Notes under the pieces: generated by a model
Databases searched by the model: none
The model's input: only the letters and a program-made list of their open reading frames with translations
Told to the model about the DNA's origin: nothing
Made by a program: the position numbers and the translations under genes
Shown here: piece by piece, positions 32,886 to 41,576 of the stretch
Layout of the letters: the number at the start of each line of letters is the position of its first letter
Numbering within the stretch: the first letter of the stretch is position 1
Assembly: GCA_963803425.1 (NCBI GenBank)
Contig: CAWDMA010000003.1
Coordinates: 124,001 to 188,000 of the forward strand
Reading direction: 5' to 3'
Source of the DNA: DASPWW01 sp963803425
GTDB lineage: Bacteria; Actinomycetota; Thermoleophilia; Solirubrobacterales; 70-9
Length of the DNA: 64,000 bases

Positions 32886-34042
32886 CCGGGCCCGGCCCGC
32901 CGCTCGACAGCCTGCTCGTCGTCGACCTCTCCCGGGTGGTGACGGGGCCGTTCGCGGCAATGATGCTGGGCGACCTCGGCGCCCGCGTGATCAAGGTGGA
33001 GCGGCCCGAGGGCGACGACACCCGCCACTGGGGCCCCCCGTTCGCGGGGCCGACGGGCGCCCGGGAGTCCACCTACTTCCTCAGCATCAACCGAAACAAG
33101 GAGTCGATCGTGCTCGACCTGAAGCTCGAGCGCGACCTCGAGGTGCTGGAGCGGCTGGTGAGCCGCGCCGATGTCGTCGTCGAGAACTTCAAGGTCGGGG
33201 TGCTCGACCGGCTCGGGATCGGTCACGACCGGATGCTGGAGCTGAATCCGCGGCTGGTCGTGCTCTCCATCACCGGCTTCGGCCACGACGGCCCCGAGGC
33301 GAACCGGGCCGGATACGACCAGATCGTCCAGGGCGAGGCGGGCCTGATGGGGTTCACCGGCGCGCCCGGAGAGCCAACCAAGGTCGGGGTCCCGATCGCC
33401 GACCTGCTCGCCGGGATGTTCGGGGTGTCGGGCGTGCTGGCGGCCCTCCGCGAGCGCGACCGGGGCGGGTCGGGGCAGGTGGTTCGCACCTCCCTGCTCG
33501 CCGGCGTCGTCGCCACCCACTCCTACCAGGGCGGGCGCTACCTGATCGGGGGCGAGATCCCGGAGCCCGGGGGAAACCGCCATCCCAGCATCGCCCCGTA
33601 TCGGCCCTACGAGTGCAGCGACGGGACGATCCAGGTCGCGGTCGGGAACGAGCCGATCTGGCGGCGGTTCGCTGCACTGGTAGGGGTCGACCCCGCGGAC
33701 GCCAGATTTGCGACCAACGCCGACCGGCTCGCCAACTCGGAGGCGCTGGACGCCCTGATCTCGGCGCGGCTCGGCGCCGACACCTCGGCCGCGTGGCTGG
33801 GGCGGCTCGCCGAGGCCGGGGTTCCCGCGGGAGCCGTGAAATCGCTCGACCAGGTGTATGCCGATCCCCAGGTCCGCTCCCAGGGGCTCGCGCTCGAGAC
33901 CGATCACCCCACGCTCGGCCCGATCCTGACGCCCGGCCCGCCGCTCCGATTCGACCTCAGCGGCCCGCGTCAGCACCGCGCCCCGCCGACGCTCGGCCAG
34001 CACACCGACGAGATCCGGGCGTGGCTCGACGCGGAGCCGTAG
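32882..34042 (+). CDS. CaiB/BaiF (family III) CoA transferase
   Basis: 386-residue enzyme moving CoA between carboxylic acids via an aspartyl-CoA intermediate. The fold start is LVVDLSRVVTGPFAAMMLGDLGARVIKVE, the CoA/aspartate region is GFGHDGPEANRAGYDQIVQGEAGLM with the likely catalytic Asp in GYDQ, and GLLAGMFG-type helix segments follow. TTG start at 32882 overlaps the permease stop. Substrate unknown; the companion permease pair hints at export or uptake of a related acid. Confidence 0.9.
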   Translation: MTGPGPPLDSLLVVDLSRVVTGPFAAMMLGDLGARVIKVERPEGDDTRHWGPPFAGPTGARESTYFLSINRNKESIVLDLKLERDLEVLERLVSRADVVVENFKVGVLDRLGIGHDRMLELNPRLVVLSITGFGHDGPEANRAGYDQIVQGEAGLMGFTGAPGEPTKVGVPIADLLAGMFGVSGVLAALRERDRGGSGQVVRTSLLAGVVATHSYQGGRYLIGGEIPEPGGNRHPSIAPYRPYECSDGTIQVAVGNEPIWRRFAALVGVDPADARFATNADRLANSEALDALISARLGADTSAAWLGRLAEAGVPAGAVKSLDQVYADPQVRSQGLALETDHPTLGPILTPGPPLRFDLSGPRQHRAPPTLGQHTDEIRAWLDAEP

Positions 34043-34069
34043 CGGGGGCGATGCGTTAGCGTCGCGCGG

Positions 34070-35518
34070 GTGATCCTCGCGATAGATCAGGGGACGACCG
34101 GCACGACCTGTCTTGTCTTCGATCGCGACGGAGCGATCCGGGGGCGAGCGTACAGCGAGTTCGAGCAGCACTTCCCCCGGCCCGGCTGGGTCGAGCACGA
34201 CGCGGCGGAGATCTGGGACGTCACCCGCCGGGTCGCGGCTGAGGCGATCGCGGCAGCCGGGGCGAGCGGCGCCGACGTGCTCGGGATCGGGATCACGAAC
34301 CAGCGCGAGACCGTCGTCGCCTGGGACCCGGACACGGGCGAGCCGGTTCACCGGGCGCTCGTGTGGCAGGACCGCCGCACAGCGGCGCGCTGCGATCAGC
34401 TCAAGGCGGCCGGCCACGAGCAGCTCGTCCGGGACCGGACGGGGCTGACGATCGACCCGTACTTCTCGGGGACGAAGATCGAGTGGCTGATCCAGAACGC
34501 CGACGTCGAAGGCGCCGTGTTCGGGACGATCGACTCGTGGCTCGTCTTCAAGCTCACCGGCGAGCACGTCACCGACTACTCGAACGCGTCGCGGACGATG
34601 CTGTTCGACATCCGCGAGCTGCGGTGGGACCGGGACCTGTGCGAGCTGCTCGGGGTCGACCCCGCCAGGCTGCCGCGGCCGGTCGTGTCCGCGCAGGTGT
34701 ACGGGCGGACCGCGGCGCTCGGCGGCGACGTCCGCGTCGCCGGGATCGCCGGGGACCAGCAGGCTGCCCTGTTCGGCCAGGCCTGCATCCGTGCCGGAGA
34801 TGCGAAGAACACCTACGGGACCGGCAGCTTCGTCCTCCTCAACACGGGGCCCGAGGCGCCCGACCCGGGCGACGGCCTGCTCACCACGGTCGCGTGGGGA
34901 CTGGAGCGAGAGACCGACTACGCGCTGGAGGCGTCGGTGTTCGTCACCGGGGCCGCGGTGCAATGGCTTCGCGACGGGCTCGGGATCATCGAGGCGGCGG
35001 ACGAGACGGAACGGCTCGCGGCGTCGATCGACTCGAACGACGGCGTGTACTTCGTGCCCGCGCTGACCGGGCTGGGATCGCCGCACTGGGACCCGTACGC
35101 GCGCGGGACGATCGTCGGCCTCACCCGCGGCACCGGCCGCGCCCAGATCGCCCGCGCTGCGCTCGAGGCGATCGCCTACCAGACGGTCGATGCCGTCCGC
35201 GCCCAGGAGGCGGCCTCCGGCGAGCGGCTCGCCTCCCTGAAGGCGGACGGCGGCGCCGCCGCGAACGGGTGGCTGATGCAGTTCCAGGCCGACGTGCTCG
35301 GCGTCCCCGTGATCGTCCCCGAGATCACCGAGACGACCGCGCTCGGCGCCGCCTACCTGGCCGGGATCGCGACCGGGGTGTGGGGTCTCGGCGAGGTGGC
35401 GGAGATGTGGCGAGAGGCGGCCCGATACGAGCCGCGGATGGGGGAGGACGAGCGCTCCACGCTGCTCGCCGAGTGGCACCGCGCCGTGGAGCGCGCCAAG
35501 GGGTGGGCGCGCGAGTGA
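34070..35518 (+). CDS. glpK: Glycerol kinase GlpK
   Basis: 482-residue FGGY-family kinase that phosphorylates glycerol. Diagnostic segments are AIDQGTTGTTCLVFDRDG, QHFPRPGWVEHD, GITNQRETVVAWD, FSGTKIEWLI, the glycerol-contacting GDQQAALFGQ and NTYGTGSF, and VPALTGLGSPHWDPYARG. GTG start at 34070. No glycerol facilitator or dehydrogenase gene is adjacent; the phosphoesterase downstream overlaps its stop. Length and motifs are intact. Confidence 0.94.
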   Translation: MILAIDQGTTGTTCLVFDRDGAIRGRAYSEFEQHFPRPGWVEHDAAEIWDVTRRVAAEAIAAAGASGADVLGIGITNQRETVVAWDPDTGEPVHRALVWQDRRTAARCDQLKAAGHEQLVRDRTGLTIDPYFSGTKIEWLIQNADVEGAVFGTIDSWLVFKLTGEHVTDYSNASRTMLFDIRELRWDRDLCELLGVDPARLPRPVVSAQVYGRTAALGGDVRVAGIAGDQQAALFGQACIRAGDAKNTYGTGSFVLLNTGPEAPDPGDGLLTTVAWGLERETDYALEASVFVTGAAVQWLRDGLGIIEAADETERLAASIDSNDGVYFVPALTGLGSPHWDPYARGTIVGLTRGTGRAQIARAALEAIAYQTVDAVRAQEAASGERLASLKADGGAAANGWLMQFQADVLGVPVIVPEITETTALGAAYLAGIATGVWGLGEVAEMWREAARYEPRMGEDERSTLLAEWHRAVERAKGWARE

Positions 35519-36258
35519 CGGCGCCGGTCCGGACGGCGGTCGTCTCCGACGTGCACGGCAACCTCGCCGCGCTGGAGGCGGTGGTCGCGGACCTGGAGCG
35601 CGATCCGCCCGACCTCGTCGTCCATGGCGGCGACCTGGCGCTGACGGGGCCGCGGCCGGCGGAGGTGGTCGACCTGGTTCGCGAGCTGGGCTGGGCTGGG
35701 GTGGTCGGGAACACGGACGAGGTCCTGTGGCGGCCGGAGCTGCGCGCCCCACTGCAGGAGGCGACGCCGGCGCTCGGGCCGATGCTGGAGCTGCTGTTCG
35801 AGGACTACGCGCCGGTGACGCGCGGCCGGCTCGGGGAGGCGCGGATCGAGTGGCTGCGCGGCCTGCCCGGCGAGTGGCGAGCGGACGACCGGATCGCGCT
35901 CCTGCACGCGACGCCGGGCGACCTGTGGCGGGCGCCACCGGCCGATGCCGACGACGAGGACCTTGCCGACGCGTACGGCGGGCTCGGCGCTGATCTGGTC
36001 GTGTACTGCCACATCCACGTCCCGTTCGTGCGCGCCGTCGACGATCCGCTCACGGTCGCGAACAGCGGCAGCGTCGGGATGCCGTTCGACGGCGACCCGC
36101 GGGCGGCCTACCTGGTCGTGGAGGACGGCGCCGCCTCGGTCCGCCGGGTGCCCTACGACGTCGAGCGCCACGTCGCGGATCTGTCCGATCCCGGATACCC
36201 GGACGCGGAGCGGCTCGCCGCGGTCGCCCGCGAGGCACGGTTCGTGGCGCCGGCGTAA
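35515..36258 (+). CDS. Calcineurin-like metallophosphoesterase (YfcE/Pdr type)
   Basis: 247-residue phosphoesterase with the dinuclear metal motifs VVSDVHGNLAAL, VHGGDLALTG, GNTDE, a histidine in ALLHATPG and the final YCHIHVPF, where the last motif usually reads GHTH. Substrates of this group range from phosphodiesters to 5'-nucleotides. The GTG overlaps the glpK stop (GTGA), so translation is coupled, possibly acting on glycerophosphodiesters, which is only inference. Confidence 0.87.
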   Translation: MTAPVRTAVVSDVHGNLAALEAVVADLERDPPDLVVHGGDLALTGPRPAEVVDLVRELGWAGVVGNTDEVLWRPELRAPLQEATPALGPMLELLFEDYAPVTRGRLGEARIEWLRGLPGEWRADDRIALLHATPGDLWRAPPADADDEDLADAYGGLGADLVVYCHIHVPFVRAVDDPLTVANSGSVGMPFDGDPRAAYLVVEDGAASVRRVPYDVERHVADLSDPGYPDAERLAAVAREARFVAPA

Positions 36259-36288
36259 CCACGCGCCCTGCCCCGGGTAGGGGTGCGA

Positions 36289-36307
36289 GAGCCGGCGATG
36301 CCGGCTC
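36289..36307. terminator. Hairpin between phosphoesterase and PlsC genes
   Basis: GAGCCGGC (36289-36296) and GCCGGCTC (36300-36307) form a perfect 8-base GC stem with a 3-base loop, followed by CGTTCCTTC. It resembles a weak rho-independent terminator for the glpK unit, though the T tract is poor. It also argues that the acyltransferase starts downstream at 36328. Confidence 0.4.
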
Positions 36308-36327
36308 GTTCCTTCAATCGCCTGCAC

Positions 36328-37113
36328 ATGACCGCCCTCAAGCCCCAGGTCTACAAGGATCCCCGACCGGCGGAGTACTTCACGCCGTTCCACGAGCGGG
36401 CCCGCACGCACCAGGCGGACTGGGTGTACGACCTCGCGCGGGTGATCCTCACCCCGCCGACGATGCTGATGTACCGGACGGCGGCGATCGGGACGATGAA
36501 CGTGCCGATCAGCGGCCCCGTGATCCTGGCGCCGAACCACTTCAGCCAGTGGGACCACTTCTTCGCCGCCGTGTACCTGCGCCGCAAGGTGCGGTTCATG
36601 GCCAAATCCCAGCTGTTCAAGAACCCGTTCATCAAGTGGGTGTTCTTCCACGCCGGCGTGTTCCCGGTCCGCCGCGGGATGAAGGACGAGGAGACGTTCG
36701 TCAGCGCGCACGCGATCCTCGAGCACGGCGGGTGCATGCTGATGTACCCGGAGGGCGGCCGCTCCCGAAGCGGCGGGATCGGCGAGCCCCGCCCCGGCGT
36801 CGGGCGGCTGGCGCTGGAGACCGGCGTGCCCGTGATCCCCGTCGCGATCCACGGCTCGCAGGGAGTGCGCAGGTGGAAGCGGTTCAGCTTCCCGAAGGTG
36901 ACGATCCAGTACGGCGAGCCGATGGTGTTCCCGGTGGTGGAGGACTCCACCCGCGAGCAGCAGCTCGACGTCGCCGCGGAGATCTTCACCGCGGTGCGCG
37001 CGATGTACACCGAGCTCGACGAGAAGGGCCGCCGCGGCGTGATCAAGGCGCTGCGCGAGGGGATCACCCCCGACTCGCCCACCGACGCCTCGGCGCGCTC
37101 GCACTCGCCGTAG
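36328..37113 (+). CDS. 1-acyl-sn-glycerol-3-phosphate acyltransferase (PlsC family)
   Basis: 261-residue membrane-associated acyltransferase of phospholipid synthesis. Catalytic motif I is NHFSQWDH (HX4D), motif III is YPEGGRSRSG, and a VPVIPVAIHGS segment follows. The ATG at 36328 is chosen since upstream in-frame starts (36283, 36298) would place the start inside or before a hairpin. Neighbouring glycerol kinase could supply the glycerol-phosphate backbone. The C-terminus is Ser-rich. Confidence 0.87.
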   Translation: MTALKPQVYKDPRPAEYFTPFHERARTHQADWVYDLARVILTPPTMLMYRTAAIGTMNVPISGPVILAPNHFSQWDHFFAAVYLRRKVRFMAKSQLFKNPFIKWVFFHAGVFPVRRGMKDEETFVSAHAILEHGGCMLMYPEGGRSRSGGIGEPRPGVGRLALETGVPVIPVAIHGSQGVRRWKRFSFPKVTIQYGEPMVFPVVEDSTREQQLDVAAEIFTAVRAMYTELDEKGRRGVIKALREGITPDSPTDASARSHSP

Positions 37114-37163
37114 CCGAAGCCCCCGACCCCGACGCCTCCTTCGTTACCCGCGACGAGCCGCGA

Positions 37164-37784
37164 CTACCGCGATCTGAAGCTGACGCCGTCGAGCAGCACG
37201 GCGCAGCCGGCCTGCGGGCTGCAGACGCCGTTCACACCTCCGCCGTCACCGACATCGATCCGCTCCGTCTCGGTGCCGGGGCCGATCTTCAGGACCGGGA
37301 CGCTCCAGCCGAACCCCTCGAGCGGCCGGTACCCGGGCGGCAGCGTGAACGCCTTCGGGACGGTTCCAGCATTGTTCGCGATCATCGCGCCCCCCAGATG
37401 GACGATCCCCAGCGGGTCCTTGTAGAACCGCACCGTCGGGATGCCGGCGTAGTCGGCCCAGTTGTTCTCGAACTGGGGCTGGCCGGGCGTCCCCACGATC
37501 CGCCAGGGCTCGCTCGCCGACGATGCGAAGCTGCCCGGCGACCGGCCGCCCAGCGCTGCGGCGTTCGCTGCGTCCGTCGCGTCTGCGGCGCTGGCGACCG
37601 ACAGCCCCGGCGCGAGCTTCTCGATCTGCTTCCTCGCGATCTTCTTCGTCTGCCGCTTGCTCACGGAGATCCCCGCGTCCGGCCCGCCGAGGGCGGTGCC
37701 CGCCAGCGCCGCCACGATCGCCAGCGCAGCGACGACCACCCCCGTCGGCAGATGTGCGTGTGCGTGCTTGCTCGGTGGTTCCAT
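37164..37784 (-). CDS. Exported hypothetical protein, Thermoleophilia-type
   Basis: 206 residues. A signal/anchor helix (VVVAALAIVAALAGTALGG) is followed by a basic stretch KRQTKKIARKQIEKLAPGLSVASAADATDAANAAALGG, a sequence style I associate with many exported proteins of Solirubrobacterales; it is the best taxonomic hint in the window. The C-terminal 110 residues form a beta-rich domain (VRFYKDPLGIVHLGG, FTLPPGYRPLEG, and a CSPQAGC pair) resembling tail-fibre or surface jelly-roll pieces. Function unknown. Confidence 0.8.
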   Translation of the reverse strand: MEPPSKHAHAHLPTGVVVAALAIVAALAGTALGGPDAGISVSKRQTKKIARKQIEKLAPGLSVASAADATDAANAAALGGRSPGSFASSASEPWRIVGTPGQPQFENNWADYAGIPTVRFYKDPLGIVHLGGAMIANNAGTVPKAFTLPPGYRPLEGFGWSVPVLKIGPGTETERIDVGDGGGVNGVCSPQAGCAVLLDGVSFRSR

Positions 37785-37854
37785 GATCCCCCCTACCTTG
37801 ACCCCGGCCGGGGCGAGTATATGACCCGTCGAGCACGACGAAGCGCCCGCCGCC

Positions 37855-38763
37855 TCACTCGTACCGCTTCTCCAGGGTCGGCCACAGAAAGGGGTCGTGG
37901 CTCGGGATGATCAGCGCCTGCGGATACTGGGCCCGGAACATGCGCAGCTCCCGCATCGAGCGCCGCCAGTTGTGGCGGTCGATCGGGCGGGGTGGCTCCG
38001 GCGCCCCCTCGAGCTGGCGCAGCGTGTAGACGGCGTCACCGGCGATCACCAGGTCGCGGTCGCGCAGCCGCGCGATCACGCTCTGGTGGCCCGGAGTGTG
38101 GCCGGGTGTGAACGCGAGCCGGACGCTGCCGTCGCCGAACAGGTCGAACGTGCGGCCGAAGCTCGCGTACGAGGCGATCGACTCGCCGCCGTAGTCGAGC
38201 ATGCGATAGTCGAACGTGAAGTCGAACTGGGCCGGCCTGTAGCCGCGCAGAAACGGGCGCCGATCCGTCGTCGCGGCGATCCACTCGGCCTCCGAGACGA
38301 CGATCAGGGCGCTCGGGAACTCCGAGATCGCGGAGATGTGGTCGAAGTGCATGTGCGTCATCACCACCACCGGGATCCGCTTCGAGTCCAGTCCCCGGGC
38401 GCGAAGCTGCGCGGGGACGTCGCCTCCCGGCTCCATCCTCGGCCGGCCGGCGTTCGCCATCACCCGGCCGATGTTCTCGCGCGGCTTCGCCGACACCGAC
38501 GGGTGCAGGCCGGTGTCGACGACGACGTGGCCGGCAGAGGGGTGGGTGATCAGGAACGCGGGGGCGGGAACCCACCACCACTCCGAGCGCGGCGTCCCGA
38601 TCCCGAACGTCTTCAGGGTCTCGAGCCGACCTCCGGCGCGCTCGAAGAACGCCGGCGGAGCCTGCATCTCGCCGCCTATCAGGGGCTCCACGGCCACGGT
38701 GGCGCCGGCGGAGCCTCCGCGGAGCGGCCCGGTGATCGGCTTCGGTTCTGCGTGGATCCTCAT
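37855..38763 (-). CDS. MBL-fold metallo-hydrolase (quorum-quenching lactonase-like)
   Basis: 302-residue zinc hydrolase. The metal motif is MTHMHFDHISA (HxHxDH), with further ligands in FTPGHTPGHQS and IAGDAVYT. The layout, an N-terminal extension and a lid-type segment FLRGYRPAQFDFTFDY, resembles AiiA-type N-acyl homoserine lactonases, but the substrate cannot be proven. ATG 38763 was chosen; the open frame upstream runs through the 36-bp repeat and gives a low-complexity Arg stretch. It is divergent from the SDR gene at 38868. Confidence 0.87.
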   Translation of the reverse strand: MRIHAEPKPITGPLRGGSAGATVAVEPLIGGEMQAPPAFFERAGGRLETLKTFGIGTPRSEWWWVPAPAFLITHPSAGHVVVDTGLHPSVSAKPRENIGRVMANAGRPRMEPGGDVPAQLRARGLDSKRIPVVVMTHMHFDHISAISEFPSALIVVSEAEWIAATTDRRPFLRGYRPAQFDFTFDYRMLDYGGESIASYASFGRTFDLFGDGSVRLAFTPGHTPGHQSVIARLRDRDLVIAGDAVYTLRQLEGAPEPPRPIDRHNWRRSMRELRMFRAQYPQALIIPSHDPFLWPTLEKRYE

Positions 38764-38777
38764 CAAGCAGGCCTCGT

Positions 38778-38813
38778 TGCGCCGCCTCCTCCGCTTCGCG
38801 TCCGGGGGCGGCT
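38778..38813 (+). repeat. 36-bp intergenic repeat, copy B
   Basis: 34 of 36 bases match copy A at 30974-31009. This copy has a better stem: GCCGCC near its start (38781-38786) is complementary to GGGCGGC near its end. It sits 15 bp upstream of the MBL hydrolase start, between divergent genes, so a terminator role is unlikely here. Confidence 0.55.
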
Positions 38814-38867
38814 TGGTTGCAGGTTCGCCGCGCGCTTGAAGAATTCCTGCGGCATAGACTCGCGACG

Positions 38868-39722
38868 ATGGCACAGCGCCGATCGAGGATCTTCGCACCG
38901 GGCCTGCTCGACGGGCAGGTATGCGTGGTGTCGGGCGCCGGCAGCGGGCTGGGACGAGCGACCGCGCTCGAGCTGGCGGCGCTAGGCGCGACGGTGGTCG
39001 GCTGCGGCCGGCGGGCCGAGCCGCTGCGGGAGACCGCCGCGATGATCGGGGACGGCGGCGGGAAGGCGGACGTGGTGGCGGCCGACATCCGCGACGAGGC
39101 GGCGGTGGGGGGGCTCGTCGACGGCGTCGTCGACCGGCACGGGCGGATCGACGTGCTCGTCAACAACGCCGGCGGCCAGTTCCTCAGCCCCGCCGAGGCG
39201 ATCTCGCCGAAGGGCTTTCGGACCGTGATCGAGCTGAACGTGCAGGGGACGTGGCTGATGACGCACGCCGCCGCGACGAAGGCGTTCATCCCGCAGCGCT
39301 CCGGGAAGGTGGTCAGCGTGACGCTCTCTCCCCACCACGGGATGCCGGGGATGGTGCACTCGGGCGCCGCGCGAGCCGCGGTCGAGAACATGATGCGGAC
39401 GCTGTCGATCGAGTGGTCCCGGTTCGGGATCAAGCTGTGCGCGATCGCCGCCGGCCAGTTCGACACCGAGACCCTCCGCACCAAGTACCCGAAGGAGGTG
39501 ACCGAGAACGTCGCCTCCACCGTGCCCCTGGGCCGGCTCGGGACCGAGGAGGAGATGGCGTGGCTGGTCGCGTACCTCGCCTCACCTGCGGGGGACTTCT
39601 TCTCCGGGACGGTGCTGACGATCGACGGTGCCCGCGACAACTGGTTCGGAGGATGGCCGCCGCCGGGCGCCGCCGATGATGGCGGAGAGCCGCTCGCGGA
39701 GGAGCGCAGCCCATCGGGCTAG
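38868..39722 (+). CDS. SDR-family oxidoreductase, PECR/AtuG-like
   Basis: 284-residue NAD(P)-binding protein. The cofactor loop is VSGAGSGLGRA, and VLVNNAGGQFLSP is the NNAG motif. The usual YxxxK is absent: the equivalent segment reads MVHSGAARAAVENM, as in peroxisomal trans-2-enoyl-CoA reductases and citronellol-type dehydrogenases (HSGAARAGV). ATG 38868. An acyl-CoA or enoyl-CoA substrate would fit the many acyl-CoA genes nearby. Confidence 0.88.
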   Translation: MAQRRSRIFAPGLLDGQVCVVSGAGSGLGRATALELAALGATVVGCGRRAEPLRETAAMIGDGGGKADVVAADIRDEAAVGGLVDGVVDRHGRIDVLVNNAGGQFLSPAEAISPKGFRTVIELNVQGTWLMTHAAATKAFIPQRSGKVVSVTLSPHHGMPGMVHSGAARAAVENMMRTLSIEWSRFGIKLCAIAAGQFDTETLRTKYPKEVTENVASTVPLGRLGTEEEMAWLVAYLASPAGDFFSGTVLTIDGARDNWFGGWPPPGAADDGGEPLAEERSPSG

Positions 39723-39729
39723 CGCCGCG

Positions 39730-40617
39730 TCACCGGGCGAGCGCGGCGCCGAGCGCATCGACCAGAGCCCTACCGCACCCGCCGCCCGGATCCTTCTCGG
39801 GGTTGTAGCAACCAAGCGAGATCCCGACGAGGCGCTCCGACGAGGCGATTGGTCCCAGCACGGGCGCCAGCTCCTCCCAGCTCATCCCGCCCGGCAGCAG
39901 GTAGTCGGTGGCGGGGAAGACCTCCTGGTCGAGCACGTCGACATCGAGGTGGAGCCAGTACGGGGTGCGGCCCGCGAGCACGGCCGCGACGCGCTCGCCG
40001 ACCGCGGCCGGGCCATCGGCGCGGACCTCCTCGACCGCGAGGTCGGCGGCCCACTCGCCGAGCTCCTCCGGCTGGACCATGTCGTAGGTCCTTGACTCAT
40101 CCTTGTCGCGGTAGCCGATCAGCGCCGCGTCGGCGACCGCGAGCGACGCGCCGCCCGCGGCGTCCACCCACGCATCGGGGCCGCGGCCGACCGCGACCGA
40201 GATCGGCATGTCCGCGGCCTCACCGGTCGGCGAGGTGTCGCCGTCGTACAGGTCGATGTGGCCGTCCAGGTACGCGAGCCCGACCCGGCCGAGCGAGTCG
40301 CGCGCGCCCGCCAGCGCTCCCGGGACCTCCGTGCAGCACCCGCCGGCGAGGAACGGCCGCTCCCCGCGGCCGATCCGCGCGGCGACCGCCTCCCTGATCG
40401 TCCGCGTCGTCGCCAGCACGTCGTCCGAGCCGACGATCCCGGTCCCGGGGTCGCGCTCCTCCCCGCGGATGCGGACGTCCAGGTCTCCGCCGTCGGTGCC
40501 GCCGAGCACGCTCGGCAGCCCCAGCTCGCGGAGCGCGTCGGGCGCGTGCTCCGTCCCGCCGGCGCGGCCGACGGAGTCGATCGGGACCCCTACGAAGGTG
40601 ATGGATCCCGCGCTCAC
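39730..40617 (-). CDS. Arginase/agmatinase/formiminoglutamase-fold protein with altered metal site
   Basis: 295-residue ureohydrolase-fold protein. Two of the metal-binding motifs are clear, YLDGHIDLYD and LHLDVDVLD, while the first, normally GGDH, reads AGGCCTE at 91-97. Loss of the Asp-His pair would alter or remove one manganese site, so the protein may use one metal or be a non-hydrolytic relative. GTG start at 40617. Its gene follows the SDR gene at 40678 on the same strand, about 60 bp downstream. Confidence 0.82.
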   Translation of the reverse strand: MSAGSITFVGVPIDSVGRAGGTEHAPDALRELGLPSVLGGTDGGDLDVRIRGEERDPGTGIVGSDDVLATTRTIREAVAARIGRGERPFLAGGCCTEVPGALAGARDSLGRVGLAYLDGHIDLYDGDTSPTGEAADMPISVAVGRGPDAWVDAAGGASLAVADAALIGYRDKDESRTYDMVQPEELGEWAADLAVEEVRADGPAAVGERVAAVLAGRTPYWLHLDVDVLDQEVFPATDYLLPGGMSWEELAPVLGPIASSERLVGISLGCYNPEKDPGGGCGRALVDALGAALAR

Positions 40618-40677
40618 CGTGGAGATGCGCTCACCGCGCGACAGCGGCAGCGAAGCGGAGCATGTCGCGCGATTGAT

Positions 40678-41508
40678 TCAAGTCGTCATCCCTCCGAATT
40701 GGCCGCCGGTCACGTTCAGGATCTGGCCGTGCACGTAGTTGGACAGCCCCGACGCAAGGAACAGCACCGGCTTCGCCGCCTCCTCGGGGGCGGCCGGGCG
40801 GCCGAGCGGGATGATCATCGCGGCCATCGCCCGGGTCTGCTCCGGGATCCCGAGCTCGACCTGCTCTCCCGAGGGGGCCTCGAGCGTCTCGCCCTTCTCC
40901 TTCGCCTGCGTCAGCCGGGTCTCGACGAACCCGAACGCGATCGCGTTCACGTTGATCTTGAGCTGGCCCCACTCCTTCGCCATCGTCTTCGTCAGCCCGA
41001 CGACGCCCGACTTCGCGGCGGAGTAGTTGGCCTGGCCCGCGTTCCCCATCGTCCCCGAGATCGAGGTGATGTTGATCACCTTCCGGAACCGCTCCTCGCC
41101 CGCACCGGCCTCCTGCTTGGCCGCCTCGCGCCAGCTCGGCGCCAGCGCACGCATCATCCGGAACGGGACGACGGTGTGGATGTCGAGCATCGCCTGGAAC
41201 TGCTCGTCGCCCATCTTGTGGAGGACGCCGTCCCAGGTGTAGCCGGCGTTGTTGACGAGCACGTCGACCCCGCCGAGCTCCTCGATCGCCTTCGCGACGA
41301 GCGCGCCAGGCACGTCCGGCTGCGTCAGGTCGCCGGCGAACACGGCGGTGTCGCCGTCGATCTCCGAGGCGGCCTGCTCGGCGACGTCACCGTCGATGTC
41401 GTTGATCAGCACCCGCGCTCCCTCGCTCACGAACAGCTCGGCCGTCGCCCGGCCGATCCCGCGCGCCGAGCCGGTGATGATCGCCGCCTTTCCGTCCAGC
41501 AGTCCCAT
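40678..41508 (-). CDS. SDR-family oxidoreductase, FabG-like
   Basis: 276-residue 3-oxoacyl reductase-type enzyme. It has ITGSARGIGRA, VLVNNAGYTWDG, catalytic Ser in INITSISG and the YSAAK pair, with a normal Rossmann layout. An insertion EAAKQEAGAGEERF precedes the catalytic serine. ATG 41508 follows an AAGGAG site by 11 bases; a TTG three codons earlier is too close to it. A near-palindrome lies 35 bp upstream. Likely part of beta-oxidation or fatty acid reduction with the adjacent acyl-CoA dehydrogenase. Confidence 0.9.
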   Translation of the reverse strand: MGLLDGKAAIITGSARGIGRATAELFVSEGARVLINDIDGDVAEQAASEIDGDTAVFAGDLTQPDVPGALVAKAIEELGGVDVLVNNAGYTWDGVLHKMGDEQFQAMLDIHTVVPFRMMRALAPSWREAAKQEAGAGEERFRKVINITSISGTMGNAGQANYSAAKSGVVGLTKTMAKEWGQLKINVNAIAFGFVETRLTQAKEKGETLEAPSGEQVELGIPEQTRAMAAMIIPLGRPAAPEEAAKPVLFLASGLSNYVHGQILNVTGGQFGGMTT

Positions 41509-41542
41509 GCGATTCAAGTCTCCTTGTGCGTGTTGAGCTTGG

Positions 41543-41558
41543 TTGATTGGCCAGTCAA
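41543..41558. promoter_or_regulatory. Near-palindrome upstream of fabG-like gene
   Basis: TTGATTGGCCAGTCAA is a 16-base palindrome with one mismatched pair, in the 68 bp gap between the acyl-CoA dehydrogenase stop and the SDR start. Such sites typically bind dimeric TetR-type repressors of fatty acid genes; the regulator is not identified in the window. Confidence 0.4.
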
Positions 41559-41576
41559 GGCCGCCACTCTAGGGCC

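Noticed and set aside
32624..35938. A 1104-codon minus-strand open frame
   Set aside because: Runs antisense through the TSUP, CoA transferase and glycerol kinase genes, all with firm motifs on the plus strand. No domain is readable in it.
40676..41522. GATTCAAGTC directly repeated on both sides of the FabG-like gene
   Set aside because: A 10-base match flanking one gene looked like a target-site duplication, but there is no transposase or terminal inverted repeat, and one copy spans the gene's own start region.
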